This document shows, in pieces, positions 33,985-45,789 of a stretch of 64,000 nucleotides of DNA. The position numbers and the translations under genes were made by a program. The first letter of the stretch is position 1. Each line of letters opens with the position of its first letter. This stretch comes from Isoetes taiwanensis (lineage: Eukaryota > Streptophyta > Lycopodiopsida > Isoetales > Isoetaceae), in assembly GCA_021234155.1 (NCBI GenBank), contig JAJEKV010000037.1, positions 1,670,171 to 1,734,170 of the forward strand, read 5' to 3'. The notes beneath the pieces were generated by a model, which worked only from the letters and a program-made list of their open reading frames with translations, was not told where the DNA came from and searched no databases.

Positions 33985-34400
33985 TGCGTGCATACGCTTC
34001 TTCTTCGTATAGGGGCTCATCATTTGCGCATTGAGACAGGCCGTTGGGATGCTACACCAAGGAAAAATCGATTGTGTATATGCTGTCAGTCGAATGAAGT
34101 GGAAGATGAGGCACATACTTTTCAGTTTTGTTCAGCTTATCATTATATCAGAGAGGAATATTATGATCTTTTTCTTCATCAGTTACATTTCCATACATTG
34201 TTGAATACTTCATTTACAGCTCGCTTGGGGTCCTGCTTGCTTGATGTCTTAGCCCATCGAGAAAATCTATTAAAGATACAACGTGCCCCAGTCTCATCAT
34301 AAACATTACTTTATGGCAGTATATATTTTCCTACTGAGGTTTTTCCTTCGAAAAGCCAAAAGGATGCGGGTTTTTTAATCTGGTAGTAAAATTGGTATTG
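33985..34400 (+). pseudogene. LINE C-terminal fragment with 3' UTR
   Basis: The frame at 33,988-34,302 reads GAHHLRIETGRWDATPRKNR then LCICCQSNEVEDEAHTFQFC, the same post-polymerase Cys knuckle (RIETGRWE..., CACCQ, EDESHT) found at 47,900-48,445, and closes with a stop at 34,302. The 3' UTR follows: GAGGTTTTTCCTTCGAAAA and GCGGGTTTTTTAATCTGGTA, aligning with 2,235-2,290. Upstream polymerase sequence is absent. Confidence 0.85.
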
Positions 34401-35415
34401 CTACGTGCACCTACTATTTGGCATTTATTGCTATACATTGTATTGCGTCTTATAGAGCAATTTTTCTCTGAGGATGTTAAAAATCAATTCAATTCTTTGA
34501 TGGACCTAAACAACCAAGAAATATGGATCATAAGTTGTTTAGTCTCAACATCGACTTTACCATATTGTTTAAAACCTCGGGGTAAGTCGACCCATGACAT
34601 AGTTTCGAAAAGCGATCGTTTACATTTGTTTCTTAAGGGGAGCGAAAAAAGTTGTGTTTGGCCTATGCGAAATAAATAACAGGATCAGGAAAAATGGTGT
34701 GGCAAAAAACAGCCGTTTTTGCCATTTTTTTTTTCCACATTTTGATCCGGAAAACCTAAACCTAATATTTTTTAAGACTAAGTGTCATACGATGTAAAAG
34801 TAATGGCACAAAGTCTTTTAGCCTCTCAAAGGCTTCCATTATTATCTGCAATAGCGAGAGAAAGCCTTTAGACATCTTATTGCTCATCTCATCTTAATAT
34901 TAATCATATGAGTTTTCTAATAATCACTCCTTATTGTCTTTTTTTTTGTTCATTGGATCTAGACATATTCTTAGAAATATGCGGATCTAGGATCCCAAAT
35001 AAATATACACCTCACATCCCACTGTACACTAGAGCACTCCCCTAGCATTATATATATACATACAAAAATATATATAAGAGTGGCAAATCTGAGCCACCAA
35101 CATACAAAAATACATATAGAATTGGCAAAAGCCAAAAAAAAAAAATGTTTTGCAAAAAGAAGGTGGCGTAAAACCTGAACCTCTCTGGAACCTCCCAAAC
35201 ACCCAATTCGGCTGAGCATGCACAATTTGAAGCGAGGCTTCAATTTTGGCGGCACAATTGAAAGCAGAGACCGAGTAACATGGTTTATAACATGGGGCCG
35301 ATAAACAGAAGTGCGTGAGAGAAACGAGAATGAGCTAACTTCCACATGAAAGCACAAACTTCAAGCTTCCAGATTTATAGAGTAGCTTTACAAAGAAGCC
35401 TCAACAAGAAGCCTC
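34401..35415. other. Interval without a recognised gene
   Basis: A 95-codon plus frame (34,392-34,679) and a 128-codon minus frame (34,971-35,357) show no domain. Short AT-rich dinucleotide runs lie at 35,047-35,075. Confidence 0.35.
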
Positions 35416-35418
35416 ATA

Positions 35419-35640
35419 AAGATAAGATAAGATAAGATAAGTTTTTTTATCGTCCACGAGAACCCTATCGGGTTATGGGACCCAAACAAAGAAAAGAGGG
35501 CGTGAGCCCCCTATAGAACAAAAGGAGATGTCTACAAAAACAAAGCAGAAAGGCAGCAACAAATAAGAGATAAAACATATTCGCATCAGCGCCATAGCTT
35601 CCATGCTACGTATAGACCCTTCCCTGCACAGCCAAACCGT
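35419..35640 (-). mobile_element. LINE 3' UTR with (TTATC)n tail (minus)
   Basis: Minus-strand reading ends GGGTTCTCGTGGACGATAAA then a T-run complement and (TTATC)n at 35,421-35,440. The GGGTCCCATAACCCGATAGG upstream is the counterpart of the GGTCCCATGACCTATTGG of the 2.3-kb LINE. Confidence 0.65.
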
Positions 35641-36390
35641 TCAAAAGCTTCTCATTCAAATTCGCCTTGCGCGGCCAAACCGTTCCATCCAAATCCACAG
35701 ATCTTCACTCGGTTAGCAACCACCATCTCCAGCGGCCCTATTTGGAAGTCCACATGGCCATAGCATACCAGAAAAGCAAGCTTGAAGTCAGATCTGGCTG
35801 CACCGCCATGCTCGGCCATCCTTGCACAAAAGCAAAATGTTCCAATTCTAACCATCAAAATATAAATATTAAACCCTTTCCCCCTTTTCTCGCCAAACCA
35901 TTAGCAAAATCTTACTCCGGAGATAATTTGGCAACCTTATATATAGTTTTTAGGCTTCCCTTTTTTTCTCCTTTTTTTTTCCACAAATGCTTATGGTATT
36001 TGGAGCTAGGATTTATGGCCTAATGTCCACGGTCAATATTTTGGAATTTAGGTTGAAGATAGGTTTCATATATTTTTTTGTTGTGGCTCTGACTATCATG
36101 ATACAAAATTGAGGGTTTTCGCCTATACGTGCATCCTTTTGCTGGCCGAATCCTTGCGTATTTGGACTACATCTTGTGATGGTTGGATTCCATCCTTTGG
36201 TTGCTAGAATACATCCTTTGGTGGCCGAATTTCATGCCCTTTGTTTGGAGTTTTGCTAGCCGAGCCTGTGCTTGAGATTTCGGAGTCCGCTTAGCTTTGT
36301 TTTGCAGGCATGGTGATCTTGCATATGAAGAGGTTCTATGCTATGGATTTTATCCTGGTCCATTGTTAATTTGTGTTCCATCATTTGTTG
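35641..36390. other. Interval without a recognised gene
   Basis: Repeated CATCCTTTGG(T)GGCCGAAT-type phrases near 36,130-36,240 hint at a decayed short repeat. No domain seen. Confidence 0.35.
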
Positions 36391-36396
36391 ATACAT

Positions 36397-37025
36397 TGGA
36401 AAAGGCAGTCAGGCTGTGGAAAAGAAAGAAGTGTTGAAGGTAGGTGAAGGAGCTGGGAGTAAAAGATGATGAGGATGATAGAATTTTAGCATCCATAGGC
36501 GACCATAAATTATGGGACACTATACAACACATGCGAGAAAAATGCAAAAGGCAAAAGGCAAGGGGAAATTATACCGCCAGGTGATGGTAGTTTCTTAGAT
36601 GTTAGTCTAAGCTTAATCGAAAGAGATATTGACCTTGAATTATTTGAAAAAGCATGTCTCTTTCTTAAGGAGGGTATTTAGCAGGATGTGTTAGTTTAGA
36701 TCATGGGCGGGTTGATAATTTACATGCACAATGTGTTTTTAAGATTGTTGATCAAAAAGCTCGTACTGTTAATAAGATGCTAAAGGAGTTCCTTGGATGG
36801 AGAAAGTCAAAGTCTATTGGCTACATGATCATATGAAAAGCTTTGAAGAATTCAAGGCTGCATTGTTTCGAGTTGCATGAAGGATGTTAGCTAGATACAT
36901 CATAGGCATGCGTTTCATACCATGACCAAGGACGATGTGACACAAGTTAAGCATTTGTCTGATATATATATGGTGCAGGCAAGCTTAAGAAGAATGATAT
37001 GCTAGATAATAAGAATCTAATTATG
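36397..37025 (+). pseudogene. HUH-Rep-like fragment, possibly replitron-type
   Basis: Plus-strand pieces in order: VKELGVKDDEDDRILASIGD; LIERDIDLELFEKACLFLKE; LAGCVSLDHGRVDNLHAQCV with FKIVDQKARTVNKMLKEFLG (36,675-36,803); SSCMKD followed by HHRHAFHTMTKDDVTQ (36,868-36,940); GAGKLKKNDMLDNKNLI (36,972-37,022). The pattern (short partner motif, a G-rich turn, then U-H-U/x-L-H-x-Q, and about 50 residues later xxCMKD) resembles the HUH-endonuclease Rep order, motif II HUH then motif III Y-x-x-K. Here the first histidine is Asn and the tyrosine is Ser, so both catalytic motifs would be inactive. Four frame changes and a stop. The family assignment is from motif memory only. Confidence 0.4.
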
Positions 37026-37043
37026 AGATAGATAGATAGATAG
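37026..37043. repeat. (GATA)n microsatellite
   Basis: About four or five tandem GATA units directly after the HUH-like fragment; may mark its 3' limit. Confidence 0.8.
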
Positions 37044-37059
37044 TATTTTAACGTCACGC

Positions 37060-38766
37060 CACTAGGCAGCTATCCTTTTTAGAAATTATCAGTTGTCTAA
37101 AATTAAACCATGGCCTTGTATATTGTTGTCACAAAGATAAGGACAGTCCATCGGACAGTCCATTTATCCTTTTCTACTGCATGAGTAATCCTTTGTAACT
37201 CTGCATATACACTGAAAAGTAGGGTTCATGCAGCATGGGGCCACATTTTGATTTTGTTATTGATGTGGCGACCGCCATATATGGTGCAAGTGATGGTGTG
37301 AATCCCGTTGAGAGGATTGGGAAGTGTAGAACAAGATCTTTGGAATGATTCACGACAATAAAAGCGAGGCATCCTTTGAGAATGGGGGTCTAGGGGATAT
37401 AATTTCGTATGTTATATCCTCACAAATAGTGAACATATCCCTTGGAATATTGATGACTATACTGTTGATGTCAGATGACATTGCTTTGTATTTCTTTAAG
37501 ATACTTTAGCAATTTCTTTAGATTCATTTTTATATGGTATTTATTTTTTATGTACAGTTGGTGACCATTTTTATCTCTTCTTCTACACCACACATTGGAT
37601 TATGAGGTACGTTCCCTCCCTTAGGCTCTTTAAGTGTCGCCCAGGTTTGATTCATGTGGTTCCTGGAAATCCTATGTAATTAGTTATGCTTCATCGAGTC
37701 TTAGGTGGTTAAGTCTTAGGTGATCTGGGATTTGCTACCTATTAAAGGATTATTGTACATTTCATATTTAGATATCTATCATCGTTTATGGGGGATGCAT
37801 GTACAAGTTTTGGTAAACTGTATATTGAGGTTTACAAAATACTATAAGGTTTGAGGTAATGTACTGAATGGTGTTAATTTTGTATATGTATTATACAATT
37901 GTATGGGCTCTCACTACTCTACATCACTGCGAGGAAATTTTAATTGAATATGCACCCATTTGTGTTAACCAAAGGATATTAAAAAAAAAAAAATTCGGCC
38001 CTTCGGGCCCTAACAAAAGCAAATATAGGTAAGCTTTAAAGGCCTAAATATTAATTACTAAGAAGCTTAGGTACTCTAGTTGAACACAATATAAGGACTG
38101 CGATGAATATAATGGTACAACGAATATAATGTGAAACATGGGATTGCCCATTTATTAACATTGGAAAATATCTAGGTCATAAACCAAGTCCACAAGTCTA
38201 GGCTCTTCCCATAAGAGCTCCACGTGCTACTTTTCGCTAAGGCTCTCTTGTTGTGGCGTATCACTATACTTCAACAACAAGACCATACATGCCTAGCCAA
38301 CGATTCAATAGTTTGACATATTGTAACTTCTTGATACTTAATTAATCTTGATACTCAGGCATTTATGTTGTAGCTTGTAACTAATTGGAAAAGGCACAAG
38401 AAATCATGTATTATCTTTAAGAGCAAAATCAGCACACAATTGCATATTTGCTACCCATCTAGTTTTGCACAAATCTGGTGGCTATGGATCTATCATTTTA
38501 TGAGCTATGGAGCTCTACAAATATCTCGGCTACTGGGGAAATATTAACAGAAATAAAGAGAAATATTAGCAAAAACACTGATCCAGTAGTGATCAATGTT
38601 TTGCATTCAGCTGAAAATATGGTATTGCAAAGTTCTTCTAGAATACGTCTTTTGGATCAAAAGCTTGCTTTGTCAACCATGTTGTTGGGTCTCTAGTTTA
38701 TTGAGTGTGCGTCCAAACCGCAGCACCCTATCGAGTCGTAAAATACATGAATGCAACAAGCATTTT
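37060..38766. other. AT-rich interval without a recognised gene
   Basis: An A-run at 37,980-37,992 followed by a CGGCCCTTCGGGCCC palindrome (37,997-38,011) is the only notable structure. The frame at 38,478-38,696 has no domain. Confidence 0.4.
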
Positions 38767-39119
38767 AAACACTGTTGCAAATGAAACGGGCGTGTTGCAG
38801 AACTCCCGTTTCAAAGATTCCCTTCAAAAAAACACCATGCTCTAAAAAATGACCATTTTTAGAGTAACTGATGAGTTTCTAGAGGTTTAATTTTTTTTTT
38901 CTGCATTTTGACACCCCATTAAGTGTCAAGTTTGTATTTTTGAAATGCCACAACTCAAAATTGGCAAAATTTAGACATGTCATGTACAATCTCTGAAAGT
39001 AAGACTTCAAAAACATCAAAATAGAGATATAAAAATAATAAATATTTCAATAATAATTTTCGATTACATCATTTACGGCTAAACAAGAGCGAAAATGTAT
39101 TCCATAATCTGGTTTACCT

Positions 39120-39335
39120 TCGGGGAAAGGAGAAATGTATTCGAATACACTTCACACACAACGGTAAAACCAAAAGCGTATTAGGAATACAATTTGGTTT
39201 CCACGAAAACTTCAAGCGTGTATTAGGAATACACTTTGGTTTATGTCTTAAGGACAAAGTGTATTTGAATACACTTTGCTCTTCGGGGAAAACCAAAAGT
39301 GTATTAGGAATACACATTTGTTTCCACAAAGTGCC
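39120..39335. repeat. Left subterminal array of GTATTAGGAATAC palindromes
   Basis: Copies near 39,137 (GTATTCGAATAC), 39,177, 39,220, 39,258 (GTATTTGAATAC) and 39,300, several preceded by AAAACCAAAAG. Spacing is about 40 bp. Confidence 0.8.
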
Positions 39336-40717
39336 TTTTTGAATCACTTGCATCTCACACTTGTTAAGTATTGTCATCTTGCAAAAAACACGTAGTCAAA
39401 TTTAATGCTTAAAGGCGAGTTATGGAATTATCATTTACAAGCTTTAAGTTTGTTCATTGAACCATTTTTACAATTTATAAAGTGTTGGTCTAAGGTCTCA
39501 CCATGGTAGTCTCACCATAGTTTTTTACACATTATGCAAACAAGTAAAAGTCGTTCTTTGAGATGCTTGCATTATGTTTCTGCTTACCACATTTGTTAGG
39601 TTTGATTCATGTGCTCCTTCCTCTCTGTCATCCACGAAATTTATGAAGAATGGATGGGGACTTAATGTAAACCTGAGATACCTAAAAGTCTAAGTCATAG
39701 TTGATGTAATTGTTGATGTAGAAAATCTTTAAGGCCATAAAAAATATTTTGTGTCATGCTTCCCAAATAGGGATTATTTCTAGAACATTGGACCAAAGAA
39801 GCAATGTACCGTAGTTTTTTTTTCTGATTTGTAATGAGTCATCATCCATTCCTTCACCAATCTTTGTATTGAAGCTTAGCAAAGATATACCATAACCACT
39901 ATGGCAATAAAGATCTTTAGTATATCTAGAAGAAGAGAGGGCTATTCAATGCTTCCTATGCCTTATGCCTTGTATTCATTCTCACGAACATGATCCACTT
40001 AAAGATTAGTTAACAAGGTTCTCCATGTAAATCATTCTCTTAGCCACAAAGGCTGAGATATGATTTAGGCCCTTATTTTTGCCAAGTGTGAAACACATCA
40101 AATGGAAGAGGTTGCTTTACATCACACATGGGGAATCAATATGCGAGATCACGGATGGAAGATATATCAGCCTTGGCAACTTACTTAATATTAACAAAGC
40201 CTCCCCTCATTTAGCATTATACTACCACGCAAAATTTGGTTATAATAAGCTCACGGCATTTATCCATGTCTAGCTAGAAAAAATCCGGTGGAGAGTTACA
40301 TGGGGCATTCATAGAGAACCATGTTTCCCTTTGTCGGAACAACTACATCATGCTTATCTTTGCATCTTATCATTCACATAAATATAATGTAAGCGGCCTT
40401 TGCTGTTCTAAATAAATTCCTTCTGAGCTCTTGAATCGATGGAGTGCGGCATAAGGAGAAGTAAATCTGAGGGACCATTTGTGAAAGCAAACTATTTCAT
40501 CCATTTGACCATTATCGAGCTAGCAAGCTGTGCTTGCATACCTATTCTTTGCCTAAGAATAGTTCTTGTAGCAAAAGCTTGCACGCATCTGAGTTTTGTT
40601 TAAATCACAAGATTCGAGTTACCATGAATCACCTTTATCATCACAAAATAATGATTCACCTTCCACGGAAAATTAGGAAATCTAGAACATAGGGAAAAAA
40701 CTACGGTACATTGCTTT

Positions 40718-40797
40718 AGGTTAGAATCGTGGTGCGAGGTTAGAATCCGATGCGGTGGGTTAGAATGCGTGAGTGCGAGGTTAGAATCGGGATGCAA
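40718..40797. repeat. 20-bp minisatellite, four units
   Basis: Four units of AGGTTAGAATCGNGATGCG, slightly diverged, lie within the TIR element. Confidence 0.75.
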
Positions 40798-41284
40798 AAT
40801 CGGGAGGCCAGGTGGGTCAAGGCCCTTCTGAGAATAGAGCTCGAGGCCTCTTCCAATCTTTGGACCCGGCTTCTTAGGATTACGGGTTAAAGACTTGCAA
40901 CAATCAAAGATTTAGGACAAGCAAACAATCAAAGATTTAGGCTCGAAATCCGCCGGACTTGCGGTGGGATGAAGTCCGCATTTCCGGAAATCCGGCTTCC
41001 TGGATGGGCTTGATCTTAACTTTTTGCGAGAATCCGGTGTAACTTATGCCCCATCTTTGTAAATCTTGTTGCTTGCTCTCATCTTCTGCGAGAATCTGCG
41101 GAGCTCATCTCGAGCCAAGAGTTTTTGTTGAAAAAATTTTGGATCTCCCATGAAAGAAGGCGATATAGCCAGCGATTGAAATTACTGCAAGAGAAACCTA
41201 AAAACAAGCAAAGCGCCAAAATAAAATGGGGCTAACCCTATAAGGAAATCGCCTAAAAAACAAAGCTGCCGCTTTTTGAAAACC

Positions 41285-41725
41285 AAATCCTATTAGGAAT
41301 ACAAAGTGTATTCGAATAAAATTCCCTATTTCTTTTTAAACCAATATCTGTATCCTAGTCCCCACAAAACAAACCAAACAATCCTTTTTCTATTTATACC
41401 ACGATCCTGTATCTCCTTAAAAAAAGATCCCAAGGTTGTTGGTTTGTATTTCTCTTTCGCTAATCCTTGATGATCTAGAACTATGTTCATGTTTCAATTC
41501 AAACCAAAAGATTGCAAGGTCATTGAAAATCAGAAAATTTGGAAAATTGCAAGATCCTTTGTTGATTCTCAAAAACTTGTGCGGACAAAAATGTATTAGG
41601 AATACACCCGGTTCGAGCAAAACCAAAAGTGTGATACGGAATACACTGACTTTCAAAAAAAGTAAAAGTGTATTAGGAATACATACATTATTCTCTAATA
41701 GTAAAAGTGTATTAGGAATACAATT
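41285..41725. repeat. Right subterminal array of GTATTAGGAATAC palindromes
   Basis: Copies near 41,288, 41,308, 41,592, 41,634 (GATACGGAATAC), 41,670 and 41,708, again with AAAACCAAAAGTGT or GTAAAAGTGT in front. They mirror the left array at a similar distance from the opposite end of the candidate element. Confidence 0.8.
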
Positions 41726-42090
41726 TTGGTACTTTAAAATATTATATCATTAAAAAATGTCTCATTGTAACCTAAAAAGTCGTTTTACGGAAAAGCGATC
41801 CAAATAACAAAATGTTGTGTGGGGGCGTACACTTAAATTAGTGGTTTTCTCAAAAAACACACTTCAGGTAAATTCTATCTGTTAGGAAAAGTGTCACTTT
41901 GACATAGTCAATTTTCTCTTTGCACAAAAAAATGAGTGATTTTGGGGGGGTCAAAATGCATTTTTATGACAAAAATAAAATTTTTACCCCATTTTAGCTA
42001 TTTTTTTGAAAAAAAAAATGGAATCTTTGAGGAATATTCCTTCTGCTCCCGTTTCAATGATTTGCTCCCGTTTCTATTGCAACTCTGTTT

Positions 42091-43540
42091 TTAGGTTTAT
42101 CATCTCGAAACACCCTTTACCTTTCACTAGCAATCTGCCACAGTATATCAAGCTCTTTCAAGTTAAGACAAATAGTTTAATATGTGACATGAAAAAGATG
42201 CCCTTCACCAATTCTATGAGTCATGTGACTTGTTGGGTGTAGTAGTAAATGGAATCAACAGCTGGACCGCAAAAGCCAAGATATTGCACCTTTACAACAA
42301 ACATGAACAGAATCTTTTGATGAAGCACAACTTTGACCATTGTCATGGAGCCGTTCCTTTTATCAAGATTGATGCCTTCACGCTCGTCTACGATTGGAAC
42401 GCTGGAATTAGATTTCCATAATCCTGGCTTAAGAATACCTACAAGTGCAGCGAATGCATGGAATTTCATGGCGTCACACCAAGTAAGATGTTTGCCCTAC
42501 TGATTCCGTTTAAAAGCAGGGCCTCTATGACCAGAGCTAAGATACTCCATAAATATCACATGACTGCAAGCTGACATTTTAAAAGCTTTGAATGTTTCTT
42601 CTAAATAATAGAGCATGCTAGAAACCAAAGTCTAGACTCCATATCAATGCCTACGTCATTACAACGGCTACCAAATGTCTCAAACCAAAACTCAATTTCA
42701 TGTTATCCATGACTATGCACTGTAGCAATAAAACTAGATACAAGGCATAGCTTTGCAAATGCCACGGGTCCCAAGCCACAACAGCAAAATCCTCTCAAAC
42801 TTCTGTCATGATAGATCATAGAAATTGACAAACTATACAATATAGCAATAGTTAACCATGTTACCTGCTAAATTTCGGACGATAAAGGGCTTTAGTAGCC
42901 CAATACTTTCCAGAACTTGCTTTCATGCAACTTCACCATATTTTATGGAGAGATGTGCACATCTTTTGATCTCGATTGACAGCTGAATGCGCAATCTCTT
43001 GTTCAGAATGACAATTTGGGTAGAAAATCTGGACGCTAATGGTGCTTTCACTGCTGGACTTGCTACAAGGATCCCCTTCTATTGCCGCCATAGCTTTCAT
43101 CGCATATATCATTTTTGTTCATCACCATTTTGGTAGCGCTAGAAAGAAGATGTCGACATCACGCATATCAAGTAATGATTTTGATTAGAAATTAGGGCAT
43201 TGAAAAAAGGATTAAATTGTAAACCCTTAGATTAGAAATCATACTTTGGGGTGGAGCGGTTTATCCCATACCCATTTCCATCTTTGCTACTGCAATGGGT
43301 CCCTAGGAATGACCAAGGGCCACTGGATGAAGGAGGCAAGATATGCGCAACAAGCAAGACCTTGTACATGGAATTCATCAACTTATACGCTTTAAACATG
43401 CTCATGAACTACCCAAGGTTGGGGTCATTCACTTGTGCTATTGGAGGAAGAATTGAAGACACCTTACGCCAAATGGCTTCGATCCCACCTTAAAAGGAGG
43501 AACTTAGCTTTAAACTCTTCCCATGTCGGTTTGCCTTTGA
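42091..43540. other. Interval without a recognised gene
   Basis: Frames at 42,230-42,421 (plus) and 43,251-43,493 (plus) have fairly protein-like composition but no domain that I recognise. They could be decayed LINE or exon pieces. Confidence 0.35.
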
Positions 43541-43544
43541 TTAT

Positions 43545-44780
43545 TATACCAATCGGATATTATATACACACTGTGATCTCCATCGATTGATGCATCCATG
43601 GGTGGGTGAAGATACGAGGGGATTATTATTGTGTGAGGCCAATGGACGGCTTAAAGATTTACGCTCACAATTTGGTCTCTATGTTAATCTATCAAAACAA
43701 AGGTAATGTGCTTCGGGAAGGGAGACCCATCTCTAACATATGATGGACAGATTATTGAGCAAGTGGGATCATACAAATATCTAGGCCATGAAGTACATGC
43801 AAATCGGAACTGGACCTTTGGCGTGAATTTGTTGTATAGCAGCAGCCTATAAATCATTCTATGGTATGATAAACCAATGTAAACGGGCAAGCATATGTGC
43901 ATGGCCTCTCAAAAAATAGTTGTTCGATGCACTGGTCACTCCGGTAATGCCATATGCATGTGAAATATGGGGGCCCTCCCTTGCTAAATCCAAATGGCAA
44001 GAACTAGAAAGCATACAGAAAGCATTCATGCATATGTCTTTTGGCGTCAAACGCTCTACACCCTATGAGGTTATGCGTTACCCCTTAGAAGTTTTGGCAA
44101 TGCACAGAACACTGGATTTCTTGTACAAGAAAGTAGTCAATGAGACCACTTTAACACATTCAGCAATCAAGAGCTCTATTCATCGGCGCGAGGAGGTGAT
44201 AAAAGTTGGTTTAAGGAGTTAAATGCATGGCTTGGTAAACTTGGCTTCACTAGCGAGACTACAATAAAGGTTGACGGCCGGGCTTTTCAAAGATTTGTCA
44301 TGCAGGGCAGCAAGAAGAAAGTCACATACTACATCACATACTTCAATCCTACCAGAGAACATATAATACAATTGTATCTGAGCCACCTTAAACTGTTTCT
44401 AAACATGATCGGGGGCATTTGCAAGGATCGTATGAGTTCACATCGTTTGCTAATTGAGAAAGGTAGATGGCAAGGGATCCCAAGGGAAGAGCGCTTGTGC
44501 ACATGTAACCTACAAGAAATAGAAGGATAAGCACATGTGATCTTCCGCTGCCCAAAATACAACAACTTCAAGACACGATTCTCCAATTTGAATTGGTGCT
44601 CAACCTTGACTGTTTTCTTTGGTTGTCCTTCAACAATTCGTGGAGTGTGTGCATTTGTAAAGGGAACTCTTGGAAAGCATAGACAAGCAAGAGACTATCT
44701 AAAAAAGACAATTTCAACGTGATATGCAAACATGTAATTTTGTCCCATGGCACCTTAGGCCCGTGCGGACGTTAATACCA
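43545..44780 (+). pseudogene. Non-LTR retrotransposon reverse transcriptase C-terminal half
   Basis: Plus-strand pieces: NGRLKDLRSQFGLYVNLSKQ (palm end, where the YADD box normally precedes), TYDGQIIEQVGSYKYLGHEV, then the open frame 43,920-44,222 with LVTPVMPYACEIWGPSLAKS and FMHMSFGVKRSTPYEVMRYP, then 44,300-44,530 with HRLLIEKGRWQGIPREERLC and the Cys knuckle. The YADD box is deleted: LLLCEANGRLK lies in its place. Frames shift at least four times. The 3' end GTGCGGACGTTAATACC plus tail follows, so the 3' part of the element is complete. Confidence 0.88.
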
Positions 44781-44781
44781 A

Positions 44782-44799
44782 TTATCTTATCTTATCTTA
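44782..44799 (+). repeat. (TTATC)n tail of the LINE
   Basis: Pentanucleotide tail right after GTGCGGACGTTAATACC. It corresponds to the minus-strand (GATAA)n at 35,421-35,440. Confidence 0.75.
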
Positions 44800-45039
44800 A
44801 TAAGTACTTGGGTAACGGATCATAGAATGTAAGATAATACAACTTCGTAAAACAACAAATAGACTAGAATGGAAGACGTGCCATTTTGCATTTTTCCCAT
44901 AACACCACAACAAAACAATAATATGGCAACATTAGGATTAAACCATGATTACAAAAAGAAAGTAAGCATGTGCCTTGCACGGTGTTAAGTAAAAGAGGTG
45001 CTCAACATGCATGCATTGCATGGTATGCATGCATTCGTG

Positions 45040-45310
45040 TGCATGCATTGTGTGCAAAATAACTAGAAATACTCCATGCGCTCTTAAGGAACTACTGGCA
45101 TACCCTTACACAAATATAACAACACAATCATATGCAAACCGTAAAAAAATGGCCGTATATTTATATGTTTTGCACGACGCCAAAATAGTTGTGATAGAAT
45201 TATAAGGGGCGAAATCGATAAATTCAAAGAATGGGAGTTGAACCCACTATAATAATGTGAAATAGTTATAGAGCCAACACAACATAGCTACACCTACAAT
45301 CGATGTTTAT
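45040..45310 (-). mobile_element. SINE-like unit 1 with tRNA-like head
   Basis: On the minus strand an A-box-like TAGCTATGTTGTGTTGG (about 45,285) is followed about 46 bp on by the B-box GGTTCAACTCC (45,230), the spacing of a tRNA gene. A body of about 130 bp follows (to 45,040) that is imperfectly repeated at 46,070-46,205. Acceptor-stem pairing is poor, so this is not a working tRNA. Confidence 0.4.
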
Positions 45311-45319
45311 TTGGAATTG

Positions 45320-45785
45320 AACCATGATCACAAAACCATTGACCACCTGTTGCTGCAAATTCAAGAGCAAGTAAAAATGCTAAGAAGCTCAAAAAAAAAA
45401 AAAAGGTTGATTACCTTGGAGAAAAGGGAACATGAAATATTACACACGATTTTGGGAAAGCCTTGGTGCTTTTTGGCGCTAGAGAAAGGTAAGGCTCACA
45501 TGTGAAAAAAGATCTATGTGACCGCAAAAGAAAGTAAAGATGTGCATTTCTACATGACTGATCATAAAAATCCAAAAAGCCCTATGCAACTTACTCAAAT
45601 TCATGCCACCTTCATCTTCTGTATGCTACCTATGGCCAAAAACGCAAGCGGTCATGAACAACCTAAAGCGGGGACAAAAAAAAATGAGTAATATAGAACA
45701 AAGGAATAACAAATGCATGTGAATGGAAGATTGAGATTAGTGGCTAGAAGGACCTTTGCATGCAAAATCATGTTGCGTAAACTTG
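45320..45785. other. Interval without a recognised gene
   Basis: A short plus frame (45,311-45,505) with a lysine run from an A-tract; nothing recognised. Confidence 0.35.
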
Positions 45786-45789
45786 AGAT

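Larger units (their letters stand above)
38767..42090. mobile_element. Candidate TIR DNA transposon, non-autonomous, 3.3 kb
   Basis: Left end (38,774-38,790) GTTGCAAATGAAACGGG is matched by the reverse complement of the right end (42,067-42,083), GTTGCAATAGAAACGGG. Similarity continues inward on both sides: CCCGTTTCAAAGATTCC on the left against a split TTGAAACGGG and CAAAGATTCC on the right, then GCATTTTGAC followed by a C-run. Subterminal regions at 39.09-39.34 and 41.28-41.73 kb each carry several copies of a GTATTAGGAATAC palindrome. No transposase was recognised inside, and no clean target duplication was found, so superfamily is open (hAT-like is possible). Confidence 0.55.

Noticed and set aside
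39120-41725. The GTATTAGGAATAC arrays as a CRISPR-like array.
   Set aside because: Eukaryotic context, repeats too short, spacing uneven, and arrays are mirrored near inverted ends, which fits transposon subterminal repeats.
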